Below are positions 34,302 to 40,585 of a stretch of DNA of 40,585 nucleotides, one piece after another. The notes beneath the pieces were generated by a model, which worked only from the letters and a program-made list of their open reading frames with translations, was not told the DNA's origin and searched no databases. Both the position numbers and the translations under genes were made by a program. The first letter of the stretch is position 1. Each line of letters begins with the position of its first letter. This stretch comes from an uncultured Gammaproteobacteria bacterium (GTDB lineage Bacteria > Pseudomonadota > Gammaproteobacteria > Pseudomonadales > Azotimanducaceae): assembly GCA_913050035.1 (NCBI GenBank), contig CAJXAC010000016.1, positions 1 through 40,585 on the forward strand. The letters are read 5' to 3'.

Positions 34302-34988
34302 ATGAGCAACCAAATTTCTATCCGCTGTGCCGATGGCTTCGAAATGGGGTGCTATCGCGCTGAACCAGCAGATTCCGCTGCCGGCGCGATCGTGGTGATT
34401 CAAGAAATCTTTGGTGTTAACACCCATATCCGAGAAGTCGCCGATGGATATGCAAGGCAGGGCTATAGTGTCTATGCCCCCAAATTGTTTGACCGCATAG
34501 GTGCGAACATTGAGCTTGGATATACTGAGTCCGATATGGCCAAGGGGATCGATCTTGCGTTTAGTCAGCTTGAGCTGGGTCAGGTGATCAGCGATGTGCA
34601 GGCTACAGTCGACCAAGTCGCTGCAGATGGGGCACAAAAAATTGGTTTAGTGGGATATTGTTTCGGCGGGCTAGTCTCATGGTTGAGCGCAGCTCAGGTG
34701 AGTGGGCTAGCGGCGGTCATCGGATACTATGGCGGCGGTATTGCCGGGCATCTTGATAAGTCACCTCAATGCCCAACGATGCTGCATTTTGGCGAACTGG
34801 ATGCGCATATTCCTCTAACTGATGTGGACAAAATACAGCAGGCAAACCCGCAGTTGCCGATACACGTATACGCTGCAGATCATGGGTTTAATTGTGATCA
34901 TCGTGGCAGCTATGACGCGAAAGCGGCCGAGTTGGCTCTTTCAAGGAGTCTAGAGTTCTTTGGCCAGCAGCTTGGGGGCGATGCTTGA
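34302..34988 (+). CDS. Dienelactone hydrolase family protein
   Basis: 228 residues of the alpha/beta-hydrolase DLH family. The triad is C120 in GYCFGG, an Asp in FGELDAHIP and a His in YAADHGFNCD, and the conserved Glu in VIQEIFGVN is present. True dienelactone hydrolases open lactones in chlorocatechol breakdown, but most genomic members have unknown substrates, and no catechol gene is nearby. AGGGAGAG lies upstream of the ATG. The region between this gene and the divergent HAD gene (159 bases) should hold promoters for both; none is clear. Confidence 0.9.
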   Translation: MSNQISIRCADGFEMGCYRAEPADSAAGAIVVIQEIFGVNTHIREVADGYARQGYSVYAPKLFDRIGANIELGYTESDMAKGIDLAFSQLELGQVISDVQATVDQVAADGAQKIGLVGYCFGGLVSWLSAAQVSGLAAVIGYYGGGIAGHLDKSPQCPTMLHFGELDAHIPLTDVDKIQQANPQLPIHVYAADHGFNCDHRGSYDAKAAELALSRSLEFFGQQLGGDA

Positions 34989-35088
34989 AGGGTTGTATGA
35001 GGGCCAGTGGCGCGCCCCGCACATAGCGCGGTAAGGGTTTACTCATCGCTATATGGGCGCGGGACTGCAGAATACGGTGGGTACACTA

Positions 35089-35117
35089 TTGACATCCCGT
35101 AGGCGTTTGTTGATGCT
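35089..35117 (+). promoter_or_regulatory. Weak promoter candidate for the TonB operon
   Basis: The -35 hexamer TTGACA (35089-35094) is perfect. The hexamer after a 17-base spacer, GATGCT (35112-35117), matches TATAAT at only three positions. Listed as the best site seen, not as established. Confidence 0.25.
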
Positions 35118-35274
35118 TCGGGCTGCGAATCGGCGAGGGGGCAGCCATCGTTGAGAGGTAGCGGTTGCGAGTGGTTAAAGCCGCTGGAGAAAGCCCCCAG
35201 ACAGCCTAGACTCGGCAGTCATCTCTGCTGGGTCCGGACTGCTTAAAACTATTTGCACGAGTGGTTGATGGATT

Positions 35275-35289
35275 GAAAGAAATTCTTTC
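35275..35289 (+). promoter_or_regulatory. Inverted repeat, possible operator upstream of the TonB operon
   Basis: GAAAGAA-A-TTCTTTC, a perfect 7-base inverted repeat around one central base, 72 bases before the first gene of the TonB operon. Its size and symmetry fit a repressor or activator site, but it does not match the Fur consensus. The regulator is unknown. Confidence 0.35.
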
Positions 35290-35360
35290 GATTTCGGGTT
35301 AATACGACCTGCCAGTAGCCAGTTGGGCAAATTCCATAGATGTTCCAGTAGGAAGTTGTG

Positions 35361-36137
35361 ATGAAAAAACATATACGAAGGCTATCAGCGATGGTTCTGG
35401 CCGTTGCCATGACTATGTTGGGTGCCTCAGTTTATGCAGCGACATTGAATGATATTTTTCAAGTTGCAGAACGCATGAACGTTAATGCCAAAAAATCTCA
35501 GGCAAAAATCGACGCACTTAACGAGGACACCAGAAAGCTCCTCAGCGAGTACAAGATCGTATTAAAGGAGATTGAAGGCCTCAGGGTCTACAACCGACAG
35601 CTGGAAAAGCAGATCGCGAATCAAGAGAGAGAAATGGCTCAGCTTTCTTCATCAATCGATGAAGTGACTGTCATTGAGCGGCAAATCACGCCTTTGATGC
35701 TGCGCATGATTGATGGTCTTGAGCAGTTCGTGGAACTCGATGTGCCGTTTTTGCTCAATGAGCGCCGTGACCGAATTGAACGACTGCGAGAAATTATGGA
35801 TCGCGCGGACGTCGCCGTTTCAGAAAAGTTCTCACAGGTTCTTCGAGCATTCCAGATTGAGAACGAATATGGACGCACCATGGAAACCTACGGCACAACT
35901 ATCATGCTCAACGGTGTTGAGCGCCAGGTAGATATGCTGAAAGTAGGGCGCATTGCATTGGTCTATCAGACCCCAGACGGTGAAGAAACAGGCCACTGGA
36001 ATGTTGACCGAGGCGCCTACGAAGCTGTGGACGCCAGCTATGAGGGCTCAGTCCGACAAGGCATTCGTATGGCACGCCAGCAGGCGTCGATTGACATGTT
36101 AAGCCTTCCAATCAGAGGCGCGGAGGCAGCACAATGA
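35361..36137 (+). CDS. DUF3450 periplasmic coiled-coil protein of the TonB2/TtpC system
   Basis: 258 residues. An N-terminal signal peptide (LSAMVLAVAMTMLGASVYA) is followed by a long coiled coil (about residues 35-105, IDALNEDTRKLLSEYKIVLKEIEGLR), a helical middle part and the DUF3450 C-terminal segment (VERQVDMLKVGRIALVYQTPDG, HWNVDRGAYE). In Vibrio and Shewanella DUF3450 genes head the TonB2 operons, as here. The role is probably a periplasmic partner of TtpC. ATG 35361 is preferred to the GTG directly before it; TAGGAAG is upstream. The stop overlaps the next start (ATGA). Confidence 0.9.
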   Translation: MKKHIRRLSAMVLAVAMTMLGASVYAATLNDIFQVAERMNVNAKKSQAKIDALNEDTRKLLSEYKIVLKEIEGLRVYNRQLEKQIANQEREMAQLSSSIDEVTVIERQITPLMLRMIDGLEQFVELDVPFLLNERRDRIERLREIMDRADVAVSEKFSQVLRAFQIENEYGRTMETYGTTIMLNGVERQVDMLKVGRIALVYQTPDGEETGHWNVDRGAYEAVDASYEGSVRQGIRMARQQASIDMLSLPIRGAEAAQ

Positions 36138-37591
36138 AATTGGTAATGATGAAAGTTAAATTCGCCTTGGTCGCCCTCGTTGCAGCCATTACGCTTTTGG
36201 CGCAACCAGTGGTTGCACAAGAGGCTGCACCAGCAGCTGGCGACCTAGAAGTTGTTAAGGCCAGTAGCCTTGATGAACTGCTGGACAATGTGGAACAGCG
36301 TCGCGTTGTTGAATCTAAAGAACACAGTGCTCGAGAGCGTAGGTTTGCTGCGGAAAAAGCCAATCAAGCCAAGATGTTGCAGGACGCTAAAGAAGAGCGC
36401 AGACGCGAGCAGCGCCGTTCAGACCGTTTGGAAACCACATTCGAAGAGAATGAGATTCGTATCGGTGACCTACAAGAGCAGTTGGATAAGCGCCTAGGTA
36501 GCTTGCGCGAATTATTCGGTGTGCTTCAGCAGGTTGCGGGCGATACCCGAGGCTTGTTTGAAGGTTCTCTAATTTCTAGCCAATACCCCAATCGCGGAGA
36601 ATTCCTTGGCGATCTGGCGAAGAAGATGGGCACCTCTAGCCAACTGGCCAGCATTGACGAGATGGAGTCGCTGTGGTTTGAGTTGCAGCGAGAAATGACG
36701 GAGTCAGGCAAGGTCTCCAGATACCCAGGGACCATTACACGTTTGTCTGGGGACAAAGATAATACGGACATCGTTCGAGTGGGTTCTTTTGCCTTATTGG
36801 GCGACGGGGAATACCTACAGTGGAATGTTGACACTCAAACGATTACTGAAATCGCGCGGCAACCGGCAGGTCGTCACACCAGCACTGCGGAAGAGCTACA
36901 AACAGCACAGCCGAGCGAAATCGTTGAATTCTCGGTGGATCCTACTCGTGGTTCGCTGCTGGCTTTATTGATTCAAGCCGCGACCCTTACAGAGCGGGTT
37001 GGTTCGCCAACATCCGGATTCACAGATGGTCAGGGTGGCCCCATCGGCGCGATCATCATCTGGTTCGGTATAGTCACGGTCATTATCGCTATCTGGCGTG
37101 GAATTGCGTTATTCACTACCAAGCGCCAAGTGAACGCACAGCGTGAAACAGCTACCGCGAGCCGAGATAATCCGCTAGGTAGAGTGCTCAGCGTTTACGA
37201 AGAAAACAAAGATGTCGATGTGGAGACTCTTGAGTTGAAGATGGGCGAGGCGATCTTGGGTGAAACCCCAGACCTAACGAAATGGATTTCCTTTATTCAA
37301 GTGATTTCCGTCGTTGCGCCACTGGCAGGTCTTCTTGGAACGGTTATCGGTATGATTGAGACCTTCCAAGCGATCACGCTGTTCGGCACGGGCGACCCGA
37401 AAACTATGGCCGGTGGTATCTCTACAGCGTTGATGACTACAGTACTGGGTATCACGGTGGCAATACCGACCACACTGCTTCACCAATTCGTGCAGGGACT
37501 GTCTAAGGATGTACTCCACACTATCGAGGAGCAGAGCGCCGGGCTGATTGCCGAGCACGCAGAAAAGGCTGGCAGCCCGATAGGGTCATAA
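36134..37591 (+). CDS. ttpC: TtpC: TolQ/ExbB-like protein with periplasmic coiled-coil domain
   Basis: 485 residues. Signal peptide (FALVALVAAITLLAQPVVAQ), a coiled-coil periplasmic domain (about 35-130, Arg/Glu-rich), a second periplasmic part ending DTQTITEIARQPAG that resembles the DUF3450 ending (LQWNVDTQT compared with HWNVDRGAY), and a C-terminal MotA/TolQ/ExbB channel domain with three helices (IGAIIIWFGIVTVIIAIW; ISVVAPLAGLLGTVIGMI; ISTALMTTVLGITVAIPTTLL). This is the layout of TtpC, the fourth component needed for TonB2 function in Vibrio. The start overlaps the DUF3450 stop by four bases; exbB2 follows after 17 bases. Confidence 0.93.
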   Translation: MKLVMMKVKFALVALVAAITLLAQPVVAQEAAPAAGDLEVVKASSLDELLDNVEQRRVVESKEHSARERRFAAEKANQAKMLQDAKEERRREQRRSDRLETTFEENEIRIGDLQEQLDKRLGSLRELFGVLQQVAGDTRGLFEGSLISSQYPNRGEFLGDLAKKMGTSSQLASIDEMESLWFELQREMTESGKVSRYPGTITRLSGDKDNTDIVRVGSFALLGDGEYLQWNVDTQTITEIARQPAGRHTSTAEELQTAQPSEIVEFSVDPTRGSLLALLIQAATLTERVGSPTSGFTDGQGGPIGAIIIWFGIVTVIIAIWRGIALFTTKRQVNAQRETATASRDNPLGRVLSVYEENKDVDVETLELKMGEAILGETPDLTKWISFIQVISVVAPLAGLLGTVIGMIETFQAITLFGTGDPKTMAGGISTALMTTVLGITVAIPTTLLHQFVQGLSKDVLHTIEEQSAGLIAEHAEKAGSPIGS

Positions 37592-37608
37592 GGTAAAGGA
37601 CCTAATAT

Positions 37609-38127
37609 ATGTTTACTGAAGCTTACCTTGACATCATTCGTTACATGGAAATGGGCGGTGATGTCTTGTGGTACATTGCTGGCCTTGTTTGTTTCATGTG
37701 GACGCTGATCTTTGAGCGCATCTGGTACTTTCAAGCAGAGCACAAAAAGCTGCTTTTTGACGCTACTTCTAAGTGGGAAGGGCGTCCAGAGCGCAGCTCT
37801 TGGACCGCGCACCAAGTGCGAGACGGGATCATCTCGGAAGGCGCCGGCAAAATAGCGGGCAACTTGTCGATGATAGAAACCTGTGTCGCACTGTGCCCGC
37901 TCTTCGGCTTGCTGGGTACAGTTACAGGTATGATCGAGGTGTTCAACGCCATGGCGGTGCAGGGTGGTAACGCGCGCTCCATGGCAGCTGGGGTATCCAT
38001 GGCAACCATACCGACAATGTCGGGAATGATTGCAGCGCTATCGGGTATGGTTGGCACAACTTACCTGAAGCGTAAAGTTGAGAGTGAAACTAGACGCTTA
38101 GAAGCGAGTTTGCTGCTTGACCACTAA
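37609..38127 (+). CDS. exbB: ExbB2-type proton channel subunit
   Basis: 172 residues, the short ExbB form of TonB2 systems. Three membrane segments: VLWYIAGLVCFMWTLIF, the conserved LCPLFGLLGTVTGMIEVF, and AGVSMATIPTMSGMIAALSGMV. The conserved glycines and threonine of the channel are present. It forms the proton-driven motor with ExbD and TtpC. It starts 17 bases behind ttpC and ends 46 before exbD. Confidence 0.93.
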   Translation: MFTEAYLDIIRYMEMGGDVLWYIAGLVCFMWTLIFERIWYFQAEHKKLLFDATSKWEGRPERSSWTAHQVRDGIISEGAGKIAGNLSMIETCVALCPLFGLLGTVTGMIEVFNAMAVQGGNARSMAAGVSMATIPTMSGMIAALSGMVGTTYLKRKVESETRRLEASLLLDH

Positions 38128-38173
38128 GCGTTGAGCCCTGCACTTACATAGCTTCAGCGAAAAGGATTTTAGT

Positions 38174-38590
38174 ATGGCAAGACGTGGACGTGGGAGCGCT
38201 GGTACAACGAGTGATGATGTCAACATCAATGACTCCTTAACGCCAATGCTGGATGTTGTTTTCATTATGTTGATCTTCTTCATCGTGACCGCAACGTTCA
38301 TTAAACAGGCGGGTATCGAAGTACTTAGACCGGACGCGATGACCGCTGAGCAAAAACCAACGGTGGCGATCTTGATTGCTGTGGGACCCACAGGGGAGAT
38401 TTGGATCGACAAAAAGCGTGTCGATCCTACTTCGGTTCGCGCGCACATAGAGCGCCTACATGCCGAGAACCCGAAAGGGGGATTGGTTGTGCAGGCTGAT
38501 CGCAAATCGACTAATGAAAAGTTAATGGCTGTTCTCAATGCAGCGCGTGCAGCCGGCATGCGTGAAGTAGCCATATCTACCGAGAAATAG
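38174..38590 (+). CDS. exbD: ExbD2-type motor subunit
   Basis: 138 residues. A basic cytoplasmic tail (ARRGRGSAGTTSDD) precedes the membrane helix SLTPMLDVVFIMLIFFIVTATF with the essential aspartate D27; the periplasmic ExbD domain follows. A second exbD lies at 8023-8445 in another operon; the two are clearly different paralogues. AAAAGGA precedes the ATG. Confidence 0.95.
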   Translation: MARRGRGSAGTTSDDVNINDSLTPMLDVVFIMLIFFIVTATFIKQAGIEVLRPDAMTAEQKPTVAILIAVGPTGEIWIDKKRVDPTSVRAHIERLHAENPKGGLVVQADRKSTNEKLMAVLNAARAAGMREVAISTEK

Positions 38591-38602
38591 ACGGAAAATT
38601 TA

Positions 38603-39202
38603 ATGGCCACACGCTACTTTGCCAGCTTTGGATTGGGGGTTGTCATAACCCTGATACTGTTTTTTGTGATGCAGGCAGTCATTGCCACCGATGAAGCAAG
38701 GTTGGACGAGGGTGCAAAAGGCAAATTGCTGGACTTTGTACGTCTTGAAGAAGATCAAGAACTGCAAACCAAGCAACGCAAGCCGAAGCCGCCACCGCCG
38801 CCCGATGAACCGCCACCAGATATGCCAAAACCAGAATTCGAGTCTTCTGATATCTCTCAAGGGGTTGATGTGGGCGCTGTGGACGTTGACGTAAACCTTA
38901 ACGTAGAGGGCGGTGGATTCAGTTCCGATGGCGAATATCTGCCGATTGTAAAAGTAAATCCTCAATACCCTCGGCGCGCCCAAACCCGTGGCATCGAAGG
39001 GTATGTTTTGCTTGAGTACATTGTGACCAAAACCGGGGCTGTGCGAGATCCAGTTGTGATTGAGGCTAAACCGCCTGGGATATTCAATCGCGCTGCGATA
39101 AACGCCGCACTAAAGTATAAATATAAGCCTAAGGTCGTTAACGGAGAGCCAATCGATGTGGCGGGCGTGAAGACCCGAATTACGTTTGAAATGGCAGATT
39201 AA
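38603..39202 (+). CDS. tonB: TonB2-type energy transducer
   Basis: 199 residues. N-terminal membrane helix (FASFGLGVVITLILFFVMQAVI), a short proline-rich periplasmic linker (RKPKPPPPPDEPPPDMPKPE, about residues 54-75), then the TonB C-terminal domain (VNPQYPRRAQTRGIEGYVLLEYIVTKTGAVRDPVV...PPGIFNRAAINAALKYKYKP). It couples the inner-membrane proton gradient to TonB-dependent outer-membrane receptors. The linker is much shorter than in E. coli TonB1, as in other TonB2 proteins. It starts 12 bases after exbD. Confidence 0.94.
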   Translation: MATRYFASFGLGVVITLILFFVMQAVIATDEARLDEGAKGKLLDFVRLEEDQELQTKQRKPKPPPPPDEPPPDMPKPEFESSDISQGVDVGAVDVDVNLNVEGGGFSSDGEYLPIVKVNPQYPRRAQTRGIEGYVLLEYIVTKTGAVRDPVVIEAKPPGIFNRAAINAALKYKYKPKVVNGEPIDVAGVKTRITFEMAD

Positions 39203-39214
39203 CTAGGAGAAACA

Positions 39215-40558
39215 GTGGGTATTAGAGCCATGAAAAGCTTAACCATTGGCGTGTTAGCGTTATCGTTCGCCATGGTGGCACCATTGGGTCACGACGGCTC
39301 ATTGGGTGTTGCTAAAGCGACTGCTGCGGAAGAAGCGCCCAAGAAAAAGCAGAAAACTCGCCGTGTACCGTCGCTTAGTGAGTCTGTCTACAAGAAGCTT
39401 GGTGAAGGCCAAGAGGCGATCGATGCCAAAGATTTCGATCTTGCACTCGAAGTTGTTCAAGGCGCGCTTAATCGCTCCCGCAGATATAACGAGAATGAAA
39501 TCGCCAATTTGCACAATATGCTTGGCTACATTTATTACTTGAAAGACGATTACGATGGCGCTCTTCGTGAGTACAAAATTGTTGTCGAGCAGGGTGAAAA
39601 AATTCCAGAAGGCCTAGAGGTAACTACTCTCTACACCGTTGCGCAGCTCAGCTATGTTCAAGAGAACTATGACGACGCGCTTTACTACATGGAAGTTTGG
39701 ATCACAAAAGCTACCAATCCCTCAGCGGCACCGCGATTCTTCTTGGCGACCGTGTACTATCAAATGAAGGATTATAATAAAGCGATTGAACAGATGGAGC
39801 TTGGTATTCAGATTGCCCAGGAACGCGGCACTGATATTACTGAGCAGAATTGGAGCCTGCTCACGTTCCTGTACTTCGAGAAAGAAGACTGGCCAAACGT
39901 TATTCGGGTATTACAAGTACTGGTTGAGGAATTTCCAAAGCGCGAGCACTGGGTTCGGTTAGCGGGCGTATATGGCCAAGAAGGCTTTGAGAAAGAGCAG
40001 CTTTATACGCTTGAAGCGGCCTATACAGCGGATTTTCTGGAGAAACAGACCGACTTTACCAATTTAGCAGGGTTGTTAATGCAGGAAGAGGTACCGATAC
40101 GCGCAGCTAAGGTTTTGGAAGACGGGCTTAATCGTAAAGCCATTGAGCGCGATGCGAAGAATCTCCAGTCCCTCGGGCAGGCGTGGCAATTGGCTCAGGA
40201 AGTGGACAAAGCTATTCCGATTTTTGAAGAAGCCGCAGGGATGGCAGACGACGGAAAGATCTACGAGCGCTTATCCTATCTGTATCTAGAGTCGGATCAG
40301 TTTGATAAGTGTGTGGATTCTGCGACTGGCGCCTTAGACAAAGGCGGTCTGCGAAAAAGTCAGAGCGTTTATATTGTTAAAGGCATGTGCTTGTTTAATC
40401 AAAACAAGCTAAGCCCGGCGCGCTCGGCTTTCGTATCATGTCGACGAGTCGCGCGTGACGAGAAGGATAAAACCAACCAACGCATTTGCGGGCAATGGAT
40501 AACCTTTATCGACCGCGAGAGTAAACGTCAGGCCCAGCTTGCTGCGGCGTCTGGCTAA
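39215..40558 (+). CDS. TPR-repeat protein of the TonB2/TtpC operon
   Basis: 447 residues. The N-terminus has a hydrophobic signal-like segment (LTIGVLALSFAMVAPLG), so export to the periplasm is likely; a Lys-rich stretch (KKKQKTRR) follows. The rest is tetratricopeptide-like, with recognisable units such as NLHNMLGYIYYLKDDYDGALREYK, LYTVAQLSYVQENYDDALYYME and RFFLATVYYQMKDYNKAIEQME. AGGAG lies seven bases before the GTG at 39215; ATG 39230 is an alternative. A TPR gene closes the TonB2-ExbB2-ExbD2-TtpC operon in Vibrio too; its job there is not settled. Confidence 0.9.
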   Translation: MGIRAMKSLTIGVLALSFAMVAPLGHDGSLGVAKATAAEEAPKKKQKTRRVPSLSESVYKKLGEGQEAIDAKDFDLALEVVQGALNRSRRYNENEIANLHNMLGYIYYLKDDYDGALREYKIVVEQGEKIPEGLEVTTLYTVAQLSYVQENYDDALYYMEVWITKATNPSAAPRFFLATVYYQMKDYNKAIEQMELGIQIAQERGTDITEQNWSLLTFLYFEKEDWPNVIRVLQVLVEEFPKREHWVRLAGVYGQEGFEKEQLYTLEAAYTADFLEKQTDFTNLAGLLMQEEVPIRAAKVLEDGLNRKAIERDAKNLQSLGQAWQLAQEVDKAIPIFEEAAGMADDGKIYERLSYLYLESDQFDKCVDSATGALDKGGLRKSQSVYIVKGMCLFNQNKLSPARSAFVSCRRVARDEKDKTNQRICGQWITFIDRESKRQAQLAAASG

Positions 40559-40585
40559 CGCAAAGCAATTCGAGCCCACTAAAGC

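Larger units (their letters stand above)
34989..35360 (+). other. Non-coding region before the TonB operon
   Basis: 372 bases without a supported gene. The first part is GC-rich with several short inverted repeats (CGCGCCC near 35012 and GGGCGCG near 35055; GGCTGC near 35120 and GCAGCC near 35142). The second half holds a perfect TTGACA (35089-35094) with only a weak -10-like GATGCT 17 bases on, and a perfect 7-1-7 inverted repeat at 35275-35289. No Fur box of good quality was seen. The transcription start of the TonB operon is expected here. Confidence 0.5.

Noticed and set aside
34989-35360. Fur box or small gene before the TonB operon
   Set aside because: No GATAATGAT-like repeat was found and the frames there are short without ribosome sites.
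1-40585. CRISPR array, tRNA/rRNA, transposase, integrase or attachment site
   Set aside because: No spaced direct repeats, cloverleaf-like sequences, mobile-element proteins or terminal repeats were noticed on either strand.

Overview
The window is chromosomal DNA of a gammaproteobacterium, probably marine and related to the Pseudomonas/Cellvibrionales side of the class. The evidence is gene order. The sequence lolE - DUF2062 - exbB - exbD - msbA/lpxK - kdsB - murB - rne - rluC - maf - yceD - rpmF - fabD - fabG - acpP - fabF - mltG - tmk - holB - tatD follows the core block known from Pseudomonas, with several members missing or replaced. No tRNA, rRNA, CRISPR array, insertion sequence or phage gene was seen. 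Species-level placement is not possible from sequence reading alone.

Region 1 (1-8.4 kb): the 3' end of an FtsX-type lipoprotein-release permease (LolE), two small membrane proteins (DUF2062, DUF2244), clpB behind a clear sigma-32 heat-shock promoter, then an unrecognised 155-residue protein whose promoter is covered by a near-consensus LexA (SOS) box and which may be translated from a leaderless mRNA. Next come galU, a PLP-dependent D-threonine aldolase/D-serine dehydratase-type enzyme and an ExbB/ExbD pair.

Region 2 (8.4-20.4 kb): envelope and RNA genes. MsbA (lipid A flippase) and LpxK (lipid A 4'-kinase) are fused in one 952-residue reading frame, followed by kdsB (CMP-Kdo synthesis). 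An HSD10-type dehydrogenase and an AlkB-type dioxygenase sit divergently before murB. rne runs opposite to murB and has a long, repeat-containing leader; rluC diverges from it. maf, yceD and rpmF follow.

Region 3 (20.6-27.5 kb): fatty-acid synthesis (fabD, fabG, acpP, fabF) with plsX, fabH and pabC absent from their usual places, then mltG, tmk, holB (lacking the usual zinc module) and tatD.

Region 4 (27.4-35 kb): accessory metabolism. A two-gene prolyl-peptidase operon (PepQ-type dipeptidase plus DPP-IV-type S9 peptidase) runs leftward. FAD and 2Fe-2S subunits of a xanthine/CO-dehydrogenase-type enzyme appear without the molybdenum subunit, followed by a ribokinase-family sugar kinase, a HAD protein and a dienelactone hydrolase.

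Region 5 (35.4-40.6 kb): a complete TonB2/TtpC-type energy-transduction operon (DUF3450 protein, TtpC, ExbB, ExbD, TonB, TPR protein), which would power outer-membrane receptors encoded elsewhere.

The strongest leads are the LexA-controlled unknown gene, the MsbA-LpxK fusion, the rne leader with four copies of one hexamer competing for a single complement, and the orphan molybdoenzyme subunits.
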